From positions 1-47,587 of IMG/VR virus record IMGVR_UViG_3300050821_002366: a stretch of 47,587 nt of DNA, one strand, 5' to 3'. A program made the translations under genes and the position numbers. Positions 16,651 to 23,232 of the stretch are shown here, in pieces (the stretch's first letter is position 1; the number at the start of each line of letters is the position of its first letter). This stretch comes from a virus. The notes under the pieces are model-generated. The model had not been told where the DNA came from and searched no databases. It was given only the letters and a program-made list of their open reading frames with translations.

Positions 16651-16867
16651 CTTCCTTCGGCGGTTCCGGTTTGTACGGCTCGAAATGTGTCATTGCGTCG
16701 TTTATCTTCCATTCTTGCCGCGAGATACTGCGCGTATCGAATAGGCTGCCTGCGTAGATCATAAAGTGAGCGCTCGTTTCGTCAGCGACTTGCTGCGCCG
16801 AATGTCCCAGTGACTTTAAGATCATTAGGTTCGCTCGCTCTTGCGGCGTCAGGGGCGTGGGCTTCAA
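16643..16867 (-). CDS. Small HTH-like protein overlapping terS and terL
   Basis: A 74-residue protein from TTG 16867 with GAGG nine bases upstream. It overlaps the 3' end of terS by 86 bases in another frame and terL by 8 bases. The stretch LTPQERANLMILKSLGHSAQ followed by VADET reads like a helix-turn-helix. The tail is Pro-rich (KPEPPKEDA). Alternative starts at 16825 or 16762 would reduce or remove the overlap. A DNA-binding packaging accessory is possible. Confidence 0.6.
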   Translation of the reverse strand: MKPTPLTPQERANLMILKSLGHSAQQVADETSAHFMIYAGSLFDTRSISRQEWKINDAMTHFEPYKPEPPKEDA

Positions 16868-17315
16868 TGGCTTTTACCTCGATGGGCGGACGTGTATCCG
16901 CACTTATGACTACGACTTGAATCTGCTGCTTGCCTGGGTCCTGTTGCTCGGACTGCGGAAAGGCGTTGCGCAGCTTGAATGCTGTTTCAAGAGCCTTGTT
17001 ACGAGCGTTCCATGCCGGAGTTTTCTTCTCGTCAGTAAACTTGCCCTCGAATTGCGCGAGCATCGTATCTTCGGCGCTGAGTGCGGGCAGTAAATATTTT
17101 GCGATTAGAGCTTCTTGCGTAAGGCCCATGCGGTCCATTACTTGCGGCATCTTCTGCTTTAGTGCATTGAGGGCTTGATACCCTGCTTGGCGAGGATTGT
17201 TCGGGGAGTAGCCTGCGTACTCGGCAGCCTCTCTAACGCTCTTTCCACTCAACACGCCTTTGATTAGCTTGCGTTGTAGTGGGGTTAGAGTGCGAAGTGT
17301 TGCGCCTGAGGCCAT
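16782..17315 (-). CDS. terS: Terminase small subunit
   Basis: A 177-residue DNA-recognition subunit. Its N-terminus, LTPLQRKLIKGVLSGKSVRE followed by AAEYAGYS, is a helix-turn-helix of the kind used by small terminases to bind the packaging site. The middle helices (about 55-115) would form the oligomerisation core, and the C-terminus is flexible. The ATG lies only 8 bases downstream of a good -10 box, so its mRNA is probably nearly leaderless. It is the first gene of the late operon. Confidence 0.85.
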   Translation of the reverse strand: MASGATLRTLTPLQRKLIKGVLSGKSVREAAEYAGYSPNNPRQAGYQALNALKQKMPQVMDRMGLTQEALIAKYLLPALSAEDTMLAQFEGKFTDEKKTPAWNARNKALETAFKLRNAFPQSEQQDPGKQQIQVVVISADTRPPIEVKAIEAHAPDAARASEPNDLKVTGTFGAASR

Positions 17316-17323
17316 CGCGAGCG

Positions 17324-17352
17324 AATATAAACTCTTAGCTTGGTTGCGTCAA
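17324..17352 (-). promoter_or_regulatory. Late-operon promoter before terS
   Basis: On the minus strand TTGACG (17352-17347) and TATATT (17329-17324) are separated by exactly 17 bases. Only 8 bases separate the -10 from the ATG at 17315, leaving room for a leader of 0-3 bases. An inverted repeat CTCTT/AAGAG (17332-17336, 17351-17355) surrounds the -35 and could be an operator. Confidence 0.7.
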
Positions 17353-17355
17353 GAG

Positions 17356-17706
17356 CTATTGAGGCCCCGACAGCGCCGCCGCTTCTAAATTTAACCTTCG
17401 CATTCTCTTGAGAGAAGAAGCTTTACGCGCATCGCAATTTTTAGCATCCCACTCTTCAGCAGTTACGCCCTTGCAATCAATTACGAAATGAATCGCTTCG
17501 TCTTGCGCCTGAGCGAAACGATTGTTAAATTGTATTCTTCGTCGAATGCTATCTAGGTCTTTGTCGATCTGTGAAGAGTAATCTGGTTCTGGTGCCTTCG
17601 CAACAGCCTGAAAGACTGGAGTAGACGGCTTCCCAACCTTTGGCTCCGAACAGCACCCGCCCAGCGCCCCGAGCGCCAGCACGGATACGAGGAATAGATT
17701 CTTCAT
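17356..17706 (-). CDS. Small lipoprotein
   Basis: A 116-residue protein starting MKNLFLVSVLALGALGGCCS: a short signal peptide and a lipobox LGGC, with the acylated Cys at about residue 18. The mature part has a Pro-rich linker and a charged helical segment (QIDKDLDSIRRRIQFNNRF). GAGGAG precedes the ATG, which overlaps the TGA of the membrane gene upstream. As the last gene of the early operon, it may be a superinfection-exclusion or envelope protein. Confidence 0.75.
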   Translation of the reverse strand: MKNLFLVSVLALGALGGCCSEPKVGKPSTPVFQAVAKAPEPDYSSQIDKDLDSIRRRIQFNNRFAQAQDEAIHFVIDCKGVTAEEWDAKNCDARKASSLKRMRRLNLEAAALSGPQ

Positions 17707-17894
17707 GGCCTGCTCCTCGGGAACCACGTATCCCTAAAGGTCATAATCGTTCCAGTAAGGCCTAGAGCAAAATAAACCGATCCCAATCTGGGGTTAGGTC
17801 CAAAGAATCCCATCGTCCCGCCAATGAGGAAAAGAAGGGATATAAGGAAACTCAATGGTGCCAACTGCAACCTAAACTTTCTCCAATTCACCAT
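17703..17894 (-). CDS. Small two-helix membrane protein
   Basis: A 63-residue protein with two hydrophobic segments (LAPLSFLISLLFLIGGTMGF and VYFALGLTGTIMTF) and a basic C-terminus. GGGAGG precedes the ATG. It is coupled to the lipoprotein gene by ATGA, suggesting the pair act together in the envelope. Confidence 0.7.
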   Translation of the reverse strand: MVNWRKFRLQLAPLSFLISLLFLIGGTMGFFGPNPRLGSVYFALGLTGTIMTFRDTWFPRSRP

Positions 17895-17963
17895 CGCTTG
17901 CCTCCCAGCACCACGCCCAACGTAAACAGAATAGGTCTCACGCGCTCACCGCCGCAGAAGAAT

Positions 17964-18362
17964 TTACTGGAAATCATCTTCGCCTTCGACAGATGTTGGT
18001 TGCGTACTCGTTGGGGCTTCCTTCGCTTCGGCTTTGGCAATTGCCGCCTTCGCTGCGGTGTATTGCGCCAGAGCCTTCGGAGTGGCCTCGGAGTTTATAG
18101 CCCAGCTTCCCCAACTGGAATCCGCCCATTCTATGAAGGCCTTGCAACCGGCCAGAAGTTCAGGTGCTACTTCAATAAGATTCGCGTTGGCCTCAGCAAC
18201 ATTCTGTGGATAATCGCTACGAATGCCTCCCTCTTCGTAAGCGGAGAATCCTTCGATAATTGCCCTACCGTCAGGCCCACGCAAGGTAGGAGTCTTCCCC
18301 GGATTCATAAATCCCAAATCTTTCTCTTCCCACTTCCATTCCCAAGGCCCCGGTGTATGCAT
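17964..18362 (-). CDS. Conserved phage 'HTPGPW' protein
   Basis: A 132-residue protein starting MHTPGPWEWKWEEKDLG. Phages widely carry proteins beginning HTPGPW, followed by a 'xxNAxLIxxAPxLL' helix, here AEANANLIEVAPELLAGC at about residues 57-74. The C-terminal 35 residues are Ala/Lys/Glu-rich. The family's function is unknown. GGAGG precedes the ATG. Confidence 0.8.
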   Translation of the reverse strand: MHTPGPWEWKWEEKDLGFMNPGKTPTLRGPDGRAIIEGFSAYEEGGIRSDYPQNVAEANANLIEVAPELLAGCKAFIEWADSSWGSWAINSEATPKALAQYTAAKAAIAKAEAKEAPTSTQPTSVEGEDDFQ

Positions 18363-18423
18363 TTACAACCTCCAATCGAAGATACCTTCCTGTACCTCTC
18401 AACCGAATGTCGAAGGGACGGCC

Positions 18424-19131
18424 TTAAAGTTCAGCCTGTCGCCGCCCCTTGGTCACAGAGGCAACGTGCTCGGCGTGCTGCGCGAGAGACATCGGATTGG
18501 CTCTCATGTCGCAGGTGCAGACTCCAAGCGAAAATTCTGGCACCGGATTGAATAGAACTGGGTACCACTTGTGCTCCACGGTCTGAGAGGCGCTCGCCGC
18601 CCGCGCTGGTCCGCTATTCTCATTTTCCCACTCTTTACAATTGGTAAGTTTAATGTGCCTTCCGCTGTGCTCTGTCCCGGATCGCCAGCAGTAGCCTAAC
18701 GGACCTTTCGGGGCCGATGAAGCTATGTAGTCTGCCTGTCCCGGCGCGGGCACATCCGGCCCGGTTAGCGCATCCGGGGTTTTGGGAGGATTCGCCAATG
18801 TGGCAGAGTGGTCACATTTTTTCTCGGCGGCATCCTCCCCCTGGAAATCACGCAGAGTTCTTACACTCTCCGCGATGCTGTGATACTGTTCGACGGATTG
18901 CTGGGCGATTATCTTCCACGTATCGCTTCGACCCTCTTGAGACATCGACTCAACCGTTCCATCCGCCGCCCTCTCGCAAATGCCAATCACCTGATTTAGT
19001 GCTTCCTTGCGGGCAGCGGCCAGCGCGGAGTACACATGAGCAGACATCTTGTCCCAATCAACGACCATCTCGAAATCCACTTGGCGAGCAAAGCCCGTCA
19101 GCTCCTTCCGCAATTCCTGCTCACTCTTCAT
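18424..19131 (-). CDS. Early protein of unknown function, helical N-terminus and Cys/His-containing C-terminus
   Basis: A 235-residue protein, start chosen at ATG 19131 (MKSEQELRKELTGFARQ) because GGAGAGGG precedes it. Residues 1-100 are helical. A Pro-rich linker follows, then Trp/Cys/His residues (GYCWRSGTEHSGRHIKLTNC; LGVCTCDM; LAQHAEHVASV). The scattered Cys/His may bind zinc. I recognise no family. Confidence 0.65.
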   Translation of the reverse strand: MKSEQELRKELTGFARQVDFEMVVDWDKMSAHVYSALAAARKEALNQVIGICERAADGTVESMSQEGRSDTWKIIAQQSVEQYHSIAESVRTLRDFQGEDAAEKKCDHSATLANPPKTPDALTGPDVPAPGQADYIASSAPKGPLGYCWRSGTEHSGRHIKLTNCKEWENENSGPARAASASQTVEHKWYPVLFNPVPEFSLGVCTCDMRANPMSLAQHAEHVASVTKGRRQAEL

Positions 19132-19171
19132 TTCGCCCTCTCCTCTCCCGCAAACCCGCAGCCCCAAAGTC

Positions 19172-19585
19172 TTAGGTTGAAATCACGCTGTTCGCCGGGT
19201 GAGATTGCGCACTCGGTTCAATTGGAATCGCTTCTAGGTAGCGAATCATCTTTCCATGAGATTCTGCGTGTTCAATCTCGCTGCGCGTGGACGACCCAAT
19301 GTAGCCTCCTACGTTCAGCACCAACACCTCGTCGGCAAGGTCAATCTTTTGCTTGTGCAATTCATCCAGTTTTATTTTCTGTTCCGGCGTGCAGCCCACG
19401 TCCTCGGAATGATGCATTTCCTTTTGGGCGTGCGGATAGAAGCCAACGCTCAGGACAATGTTCCCAGCCATCGTCTCTTCGTAATTGGACTTTTGGAACT
19501 GGTCGTAAAATCGCGTCGAACCGCAGAGGCAAACTATCTTCGGCAAATCGCCGCAAAGCTCAAGCCAATTTTCAACTCTCCGCAT
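19172..19585 (-). CDS. Nucleoside 2-deoxyribosyltransferase-like protein
   Basis: A 137-residue protein. PKIVCLCGSTRF at about residues 15-26 is the first strand and loop of the deoxyribosyltransferase/DUF4406-type Rossmann fold. LDELHKQKIDLADEVLVLNV followed by GGYIGSSTRSEIEHAESHGK (about 73-112) carries the usual ADEVLVLN strand and the SxxxxxEIEHA helix with the conserved Glu. These enzymes or relatives act on nucleosides or nucleotides, so a role in nucleotide salvage or base modification is plausible. The strong ribosome site GGGGGAG precedes the ATG. Confidence 0.75.
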   Translation of the reverse strand: MRRVENWLELCGDLPKIVCLCGSTRFYDQFQKSNYEETMAGNIVLSVGFYPHAQKEMHHSEDVGCTPEQKIKLDELHKQKIDLADEVLVLNVGGYIGSSTRSEIEHAESHGKMIRYLEAIPIEPSAQSHPANSVIST

Positions 19586-19625
19586 CTCAACTCCCCCTCT
19601 CGCTTGAATTTACTGGGCTGCTCGG

Positions 19626-19844
19626 TCACGCAATCTGATACAGTTCGCAAGGCACGGCGTTGCTGCTTGGACCTCGGCTATATCCGTTCACGTTTTGTTC
19701 CAACGGGCATTCTCTCGACTTCATCCAGCGCGTACATTTTCCGCAGCTTGGGCGGGCAGCTTCTTGCTCTTCGCGAAGTCTATCTATTCGTTGCGTCTCC
19801 GCGCTGAACCGTTCTGCCCAATCAAAGATTCCCAAAATGCTCAT
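19626..19844 (-). CDS. Small Cys-containing early protein
   Basis: A 72-residue protein starting MSILGIFDWAERFSAETQRI. A charged helix is followed by CGKC (about 34-37), then single Cys at RECPL and PCELY, so a loose four-cysteine metal site is possible. AGGAGA precedes the ATG. No family recognised. Confidence 0.6.
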   Translation of the reverse strand: MSILGIFDWAERFSAETQRIDRLREEQEAARPSCGKCTRWMKSRECPLEQNVNGYSRGPSSNAVPCELYQIA

Positions 19845-19863
19845 CTGCCGTCTCCTGGTCCGC

Positions 19864-20019
19864 TCAAACTCGTCTGCCGAACCTTTCGCATGGCATGTGC
19901 TTACGGGAGTCGTGGCAATTCAAACACTCTTCGCAGCGCCCAGAGACATGCCTTCCATCCACGCGACCTAGGTAGTACCCGCCGCAAATTCCGAACACGA
20001 ACAGCAAAATGCATAGCAT
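19864..20019 (-). CDS. Small membrane-anchored Cys-rich protein
   Basis: A 51-residue protein starting MLCILLFVFGICGGYYLGRV: one N-terminal membrane helix, then a polar part with CEECLNC and later MPC. GGAGG lies ten bases upstream. A frame-compatible start further upstream would add a segment without membrane character. The function is unknown. Confidence 0.55.
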   Translation of the reverse strand: MLCILLFVFGICGGYYLGRVDGRHVSGRCEECLNCHDSRKHMPCERFGRRV

Positions 20020-20060
20020 AAGTCTTGGTCCTCCACTCGTCTGCCGAACGCTAGGGGCGG

Positions 20061-20225
20061 TCAGCCGCGCTCCACAAACTTGTTGCACATGCATCGCCAC
20101 TCCGGTTTCCCGCCAACCCACTTTATGAAATTACATTCGTCCGAAAGCTCGGTGCCGCCATGCTCGATTCTTTCGTGCTTACATTCAGCGCAAACGTCAT
20201 GTCCCGACTTAGCTTCACCGCCCAT
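20061..20225 (-). CDS. Small Cys/His-rich (zinc-binding) protein
   Basis: A 54-residue protein starting MGGEAKSGHDVCAECKHERI, with CAEC near residue 12 and a second set ending CMCNKF. The motif suggests a treble-clef or ribbon. A strong ribosome site GGAGGGAGG is directly upstream. The gene follows the structured noncoding segment 20226-20432, so that RNA would be its leader. Confidence 0.65.
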   Translation of the reverse strand: MGGEAKSGHDVCAECKHERIEHGGTELSDECNFIKWVGGKPEWRCMCNKFVERG

Positions 20226-20432
20226 CTTCGCCTCCCTCCGCTAACACCTGGCCGCGAGCAGCCCACCAACCATCTGCCGAAGGTCAATGGCCTAAAAATA
20301 TGGACCCAGGCTGGACCGCTGCCGTCTCACACGGCTTACCCTTCAGCGTTAGCTCCCCTTACGGAGAACAAACCAGCCCAGGAATCCCCACGAGTGCGAC
20401 TCGCAGGAAACTTTTTGCGCTCCCACCTGGCG
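20226..20432 (-). other. Noncoding segment with a structured-RNA candidate
   Basis: No frame on either strand gives a credible gene. On the minus strand 20309-20378 folds as a closed multi-branch shape. P1 pairs 309-314 (GGCTGG on plus) with 373-378 (CCAGCC). Inside it are a hairpin 321-325/331-335 (GCCGT/ACGGC) stacked on 317-320/345-348 (CGCT/AGCG), and a hairpin 353-356/363-366 (CTCC/GGAG); add 20000 to each number. A further hairpin, CGAGT-GCG-ACTCG, is at about 20391-20403. No known riboswitch motif was recognised. Confidence 0.4.
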
Positions 20433-20996
20433 TTAAGATGGGGGCCGTTCAGCCACATAAACAATTACGCTGTCACCAACAGTAATTCCCACCGGACGAA
20501 TCTTTCCTACGTTGAACAGCAAATCTTCGCTGCTATCGGAAAGCTCTACCGTTGCCGCAAAGGGGCTAAGCGGCGCTGCGGGCGTCTGTTTTGCGGGAGC
20601 AGCGCTGGCCTCGCGCTGTGCCGCACATTCATAACAGTGGTCAGCAAGCCAGACGCCGTGGGAGCAACGAATTACATCGGGATATTGCTTTCCGTTTATC
20701 AGTCGCACCTTGCTCATCTCCCCACGAAACCAATCGTTTATGCGTCTCGCCAGCCTCTCGTTATTTATTATCCCGTCCGAATCAATTTCGTCACCGTCCC
20801 GGTCGCATGTTTGCCAAATCATGTCGTCTACCTGCTCGGCAGTCAGGCTTATTTGTTTTTCTTTCGCGTCCGGCGCTGCGTTGGATGAATCCGGCTCGGC
20901 CAGTAGTTTTCGCAGCGTACCGCAATCCACAGAAACAAATTGGTCGTCTCGCAGCCTTCCAACTAGTTTGGCCAGCCTTGCATCGCGCTCGCTCAT
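20433..20996 (-). CDS. Early protein of unknown function
   Basis: A 187-residue protein from ATG 20996 (MSERDARLAKLVGRLRDDQF), overlapping the upstream stop by ATGA. The N-terminal half is helical and acidic. A middle segment, IRCSHGVWLADHCYECAAQR, has Cys/His spaced like a zinc knuckle; similar CxHG....CxxC segments occur in several phage small proteins. The C-terminal 40 residues are beta-prone. No enzyme motif. Confidence 0.65.
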   Translation of the reverse strand: MSERDARLAKLVGRLRDDQFVSVDCGTLRKLLAEPDSSNAAPDAKEKQISLTAEQVDDMIWQTCDRDGDEIDSDGIINNERLARRINDWFRGEMSKVRLINGKQYPDVIRCSHGVWLADHCYECAAQREASAAPAKQTPAAPLSPFAATVELSDSSEDLLFNVGKIRPVGITVGDSVIVYVAERPPS

Positions 20997-21208
20997 GATT
21001 GACGCTCCCCCGAAGACACTTTCCCGTTCCACCTACGCACAACTTCTGCGGCAAATTCGTGATCGTTGGTGCTAATCAAAGGTGCGTAATTCCCTCCGTC
21101 TATTGGGTGAGGTGGTCCGTATACATGAGATTTCGTAGAACCCTCAGAGACAACGAGACGCAGCTTCCATTCAGACATATTCGGATATTCCGGTGAGTTA
21201 CTTGCCAT
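20993..21208 (-). CDS. Small early protein, unknown
   Basis: A 71-residue protein from ATG 21208 (MASNSPEYPNMSEWKLRLVV) with GGAGG upstream. It ends in HEFAAEVVRRWNGKVSSGER. It is compact and mixed alpha/beta with no cysteine. The stop overlaps the next gene's ATG. Confidence 0.6.
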   Translation of the reverse strand: MASNSPEYPNMSEWKLRLVVSEGSTKSHVYGPPHPIDGGNYAPLISTNDHEFAAEVVRRWNGKVSSGERQS

Positions 21209-21305
21209 TGCTGTCCTCCTGCTTTTGCCCTGCTGCCCCGCCACGGAAGGGCAAGGAATTGCGTTAAATCAGCTTCGCCTTAGTCAGGCGATCTTGCTCG
21301 TACAG

Positions 21306-21731
21306 TCAGTTGCCTTCGCCTGATCCTAGCAATCTTTCTGGTCGTGACTCGATTGCCTTATCCAGTTGCGGCAAGAGATGCTGGGCAATGGTGCGTCCGT
21401 CTTTAACAACAACGTAGGGCAGCATCAGTTCGCGAAACTCCATGACGCCGGAGTTGGCTGCTTCGTAAACAGATTTTAGGTGGTAGAAAAGAACGCGCCA
21501 AACCCGACGAAGCTCCTGCTCTTGTTGGTCGGGTCGGGCCTTTACGCTGACCAAGGCGACCACGCGAATCTGGTATGTCTTTCCGTCAATGGGAACTTGG
21601 GCAGAGAATCCTTCCGAGTAAGGGTCAATCTGAGAGACGAACGCCACGCCCAAAGCTCCATTGGTCATCAGGAGTTTGCGAATTTGCTCTTGGCTGCGCG
21701 ATACCGGAACGTCCGTACCCTCATATGCCAT
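21306..21731 (-). CDS. Conserved phage protein, unknown function
   Basis: A 141-residue protein starting MAYEGTDVPVSRSQEQIRKL. Proteins with this opening (a short Val/Pro stretch, then RSQEQIRKLL) recur in environmental phages. The core has beta strands (GFSAQVPIDGKTYQIRVVAL) and a long helix with WRVLFYHLKSVYEA. It likely forms a small alpha/beta domain. The function is not known. Confidence 0.75.
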   Translation of the reverse strand: MAYEGTDVPVSRSQEQIRKLLMTNGALGVAFVSQIDPYSEGFSAQVPIDGKTYQIRVVALVSVKARPDQQEQELRRVWRVLFYHLKSVYEAANSGVMEFRELMLPYVVVKDGRTIAQHLLPQLDKAIESRPERLLGSGEGN

Positions 21732-21951
21732 CTGGTGCCTCCTTTTTCTTTGGTGCCGTTCCGCAACATCCTATTGCCACTTTGAACTTATATTCCGACC
21801 CGCCGAATCCCTCTGTTAGAACCCCGATTCCACCGACCACAATCAGGTCTCCACCATTCGCCCTTACCCAGTGCTGCGTTGCTGCCAGAAGGTTGTGCGC
21901 CGGATCGTTCTTCCTGAATTTCAAAATCGTCCTGCGCTTGCGAATTGCCAT
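21721..21951 (-). CDS. Small conserved phage protein, unknown
   Basis: A 76-residue protein from ATG 21951 (MAIRKRRTILKFRKNDPAHN) with GGAGG six bases before. The stretch NLLAATQHWVRANGGDLIVV followed by GG resembles a common phage small-protein pattern 'NLLAAV..(Y/W)V.ANGG...V.GG'. The function is unknown. It overlaps the next gene by 11 bases. Confidence 0.65.
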   Translation of the reverse strand: MAIRKRRTILKFRKNDPAHNLLAATQHWVRANGGDLIVVGGIGVLTEGFGGSEYKFKVAIGCCGTAPKKKEAPDGI

Positions 21952-22064
21952 TAACCGCCTCCAATCGAAGATGATGTTCTGTTCGTCCCTCACCACTTGT
22001 CGAAAAGCTGGCACTTCCAGTTCCCGCCGTTGCGTTGCTGCCCCGGTGACACGGGGGACGCGCC

Positions 22065-22283
22065 CTAGTCGGTCAATATTTCGTGCTCACAGACACAGAA
22101 CGAGCCTCCCGGCAAATCGTCCGAGTGAGTCAAGAACTTCTTTCCATCGCAATCTTTGTCCTCGTATCGCTCTCCCATGTCCCTTACGCGCACAACCTTC
22201 TTCAGCCCAACCTTCTCCGCTTCTACAAAAGGTGACACAATGCCGTGTGCGTTAATAAGCCTTGCTGGTTGCCATTCGCTCAT
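22065..22283 (-). CDS. Small early protein, unknown
   Basis: A 72-residue protein starting MSEWQPARLINAHGIVSPFV, overlapping the preceding membrane gene by ATGA. It is charged and has CDGKKF and a late FCVCEHE. No recognised domain. The 113 bases after it contain a small hairpin (CCCCG/CGGGG, 22041-22056) before the next gene. Confidence 0.6.
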   Translation of the reverse strand: MSEWQPARLINAHGIVSPFVEAEKVGLKKVVRVRDMGERYEDKDCDGKKFLTHSDDLPGGSFCVCEHEILTD

Positions 22284-22480
22284 CTCATCACCTCTACATG
22301 CCGTGATAGCCAGTAAATCTCAAACGCGAATCCCAGTGCCGTCAGCAATAGTCCAGAGCAGAACATGATTGCCTTGTTGCGAAACTTCTGGCAATAACCC
22401 GTGCCGAGCAATAAGGACACGCACGTTGCAACCCACGACATCCCACCGACAACGATTAAGAAAATCTTCACAAAGCTCAT
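22280..22480 (-). CDS. Small two-helix membrane protein
   Basis: A 66-residue protein starting MSFVKIFLIVVGGMSWVATC with two membrane helices (about 4-26 and 36-56) and a short basic end. GGAGG precedes the ATG. It is one of four consecutive tiny membrane protein genes. Confidence 0.65.
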   Translation of the reverse strand: MSFVKIFLIVVGGMSWVATCVSLLLGTGYCQKFRNKAIMFCSGLLLTALGFAFEIYWLSRHVEVMR

Positions 22481-22501
22481 CTCAGCGCCTCCACGACATC
22501 G

Positions 22502-22633
22502 CTAGTGCTTGGCCTTAAATTCCGGGATTCGTCGCTTCTCGCGCCAGAGCAGCACCGGCACTAGGATTATCGCCAGCACCGTAATCACCGCCGCCGCGCC
22601 CAGCAGGAACGAGTATAGGTCAGGGTTTTGCAT
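22502..22633 (-). CDS. 43-residue single-pass membrane protein
   Basis: It starts MQNPDLYSFLLGAAAVITVL. One helix (about 8-29) is followed by a basic tail WREKRRIPEFKAKH, giving an inside-C topology by the positive-inside rule. GGAGA is six bases before the ATG, and the frame overlaps the upstream gene by 14 bases. Confidence 0.6.
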   Translation of the reverse strand: MQNPDLYSFLLGAAAVITVLAIILVPVLLWREKRRIPEFKAKH

Positions 22634-22754
22634 TGAGATTCTCCAGCGCTTTGGCAACTCGACTTAAGTAACCAGATATGTCCAAAAGGACAACGAATAT
22701 AAATCCTAGTCCAACACATACGAGAGCGTGGAATACAACAGGGTCATCGTTCAC
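22620..22754 (-). CDS. 44-residue single-pass membrane protein
   Basis: It starts with GTG at 22754, reading (M)NDDPVVFHALVCVGLGFIF, with GGGGA seven bases before. The hydrophobic helix continues to VVLLDI. The tail is amphipathic (YLSRVAKALENLN). It overlaps the next and previous genes. Confidence 0.55.
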   Translation of the reverse strand: MNDDPVVFHALVCVGLGFIFVVLLDISGYLSRVAKALENLNAKP

Positions 22755-22911
22755 GTCCGGCTCCCCGCGGCAAATCTTCGCAGTCCGGTGCTTTGAATCT
22801 CTCTTCGGCTGCGACGAAGGCCGCAATCATGACCAGTGCCGCAAATCCAGCCAAGCCTACGAGCGCCGCTAGGCCGATGAGTTGCCCTATGCTGATGGTT
22901 GAGTCTGGCAT
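22744..22911 (-). CDS. 55-residue single-pass membrane protein
   Basis: It starts MPDSTISIGQLIGLAALVGL, with an Ala/Gly/Leu-rich helix to about residue 34 and then a charged tail (AEERFKAPDCEDLPRG). AGGAGGG precedes the ATG. It overlaps the 3' end of the zinc-finger-like gene upstream by 25 bases. Confidence 0.6.
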   Translation of the reverse strand: MPDSTISIGQLIGLAALVGLAGFAALVMIAAFVAAEERFKAPDCEDLPRGAGRER

Positions 22912-23060
22912 TTTGCCCTCCTGATTTTCGCTGACCGGAGTAACGCGATGTTAAAGCAGCCGCAGCACATCACCACACGCGAATCGCAATATCCAAGCTG
23001 TCCGCAACGAGTACATCGCAAGTCGGGCAGCAAGATGATTCGTAGCGTCGGCAGCTTCAC
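22887..23060 (-). CDS. Small zinc-finger-like protein (GTG start)
   Basis: 57 residues from GTG 23060, overlapping the upstream TGA (GTGA). CTRCGQLGYC is near residue 16 and CCGC near residue 31, a four-cysteine arrangement. There is no good ribosome site, so translation would depend on coupling. The overlap with the next gene is 25 bases, which lowers confidence. Confidence 0.5.
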   Translation of the reverse strand: MKLPTLRIILLPDLRCTRCGQLGYCDSRVVMCCGCFNIALLRSAKIRRAKCQTQPSA

Positions 23061-23191
23061 GGCTTGCGCCAGTCTTTTGCTTGACAATTGGGGCACTTCA
23101 ACGGTTCAGGCTTACGAGGCACCCACTTGTGATCGCACTTGTGGCACTGATACCCCATGAACCTTTCAAACGCTTTGTCGTGTTTGTTCAT
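23057..23191 (-). CDS. Small zinc-ribbon protein at the head of an early operon
   Basis: 44 residues starting MNKHDKAFERFMGYQCHKCD and ending CPNCQAKDWRKP. YxCxxCxxxW.PR...P..CPxC....W is the classic zinc-ribbon found in small DNA-binding proteins and at the ends of transcription regulators. The ATG lies 6 bases after a -10 box, so the mRNA probably starts at or next to the ATG. Confidence 0.75.
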   Translation of the reverse strand: MNKHDKAFERFMGYQCHKCDHKWVPRKPEPLKCPNCQAKDWRKP

Positions 23192-23197
23192 GTCGAG

Positions 23198-23226
23198 ATA
23201 CTACATTATGTCGTAATGGCTGTCAA
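23198..23226 (-). promoter_or_regulatory. Early promoter with internal palindrome
   Basis: On the minus strand TTGACA (23226-23221) and TAGTAT (23203-23198) are 17 bases apart. Within the spacer is the palindrome CATTA-N5-TAATG (23204-23218), a likely operator. The ten bases AATGTAGTAT over the -10 (23207-23198) recur in the GIY-YIG promoter at 29194-29203. The ATG follows after 6 bases. Confidence 0.75.
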
Positions 23227-23232
23227 GGAAAA

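Noticed and set aside
16416-16712. Minus-strand frame with hydrophobic stretches inside terL
   Set aside because: It is an out-of-frame reading of terL; the hydrophobic segment arises from the codons for the Walker A region, and there is no ribosome site.
22041-22056. CCCCG/CGGGG hairpin as an intrinsic terminator
   Set aside because: The stem is short and is followed by no U-run on either strand.
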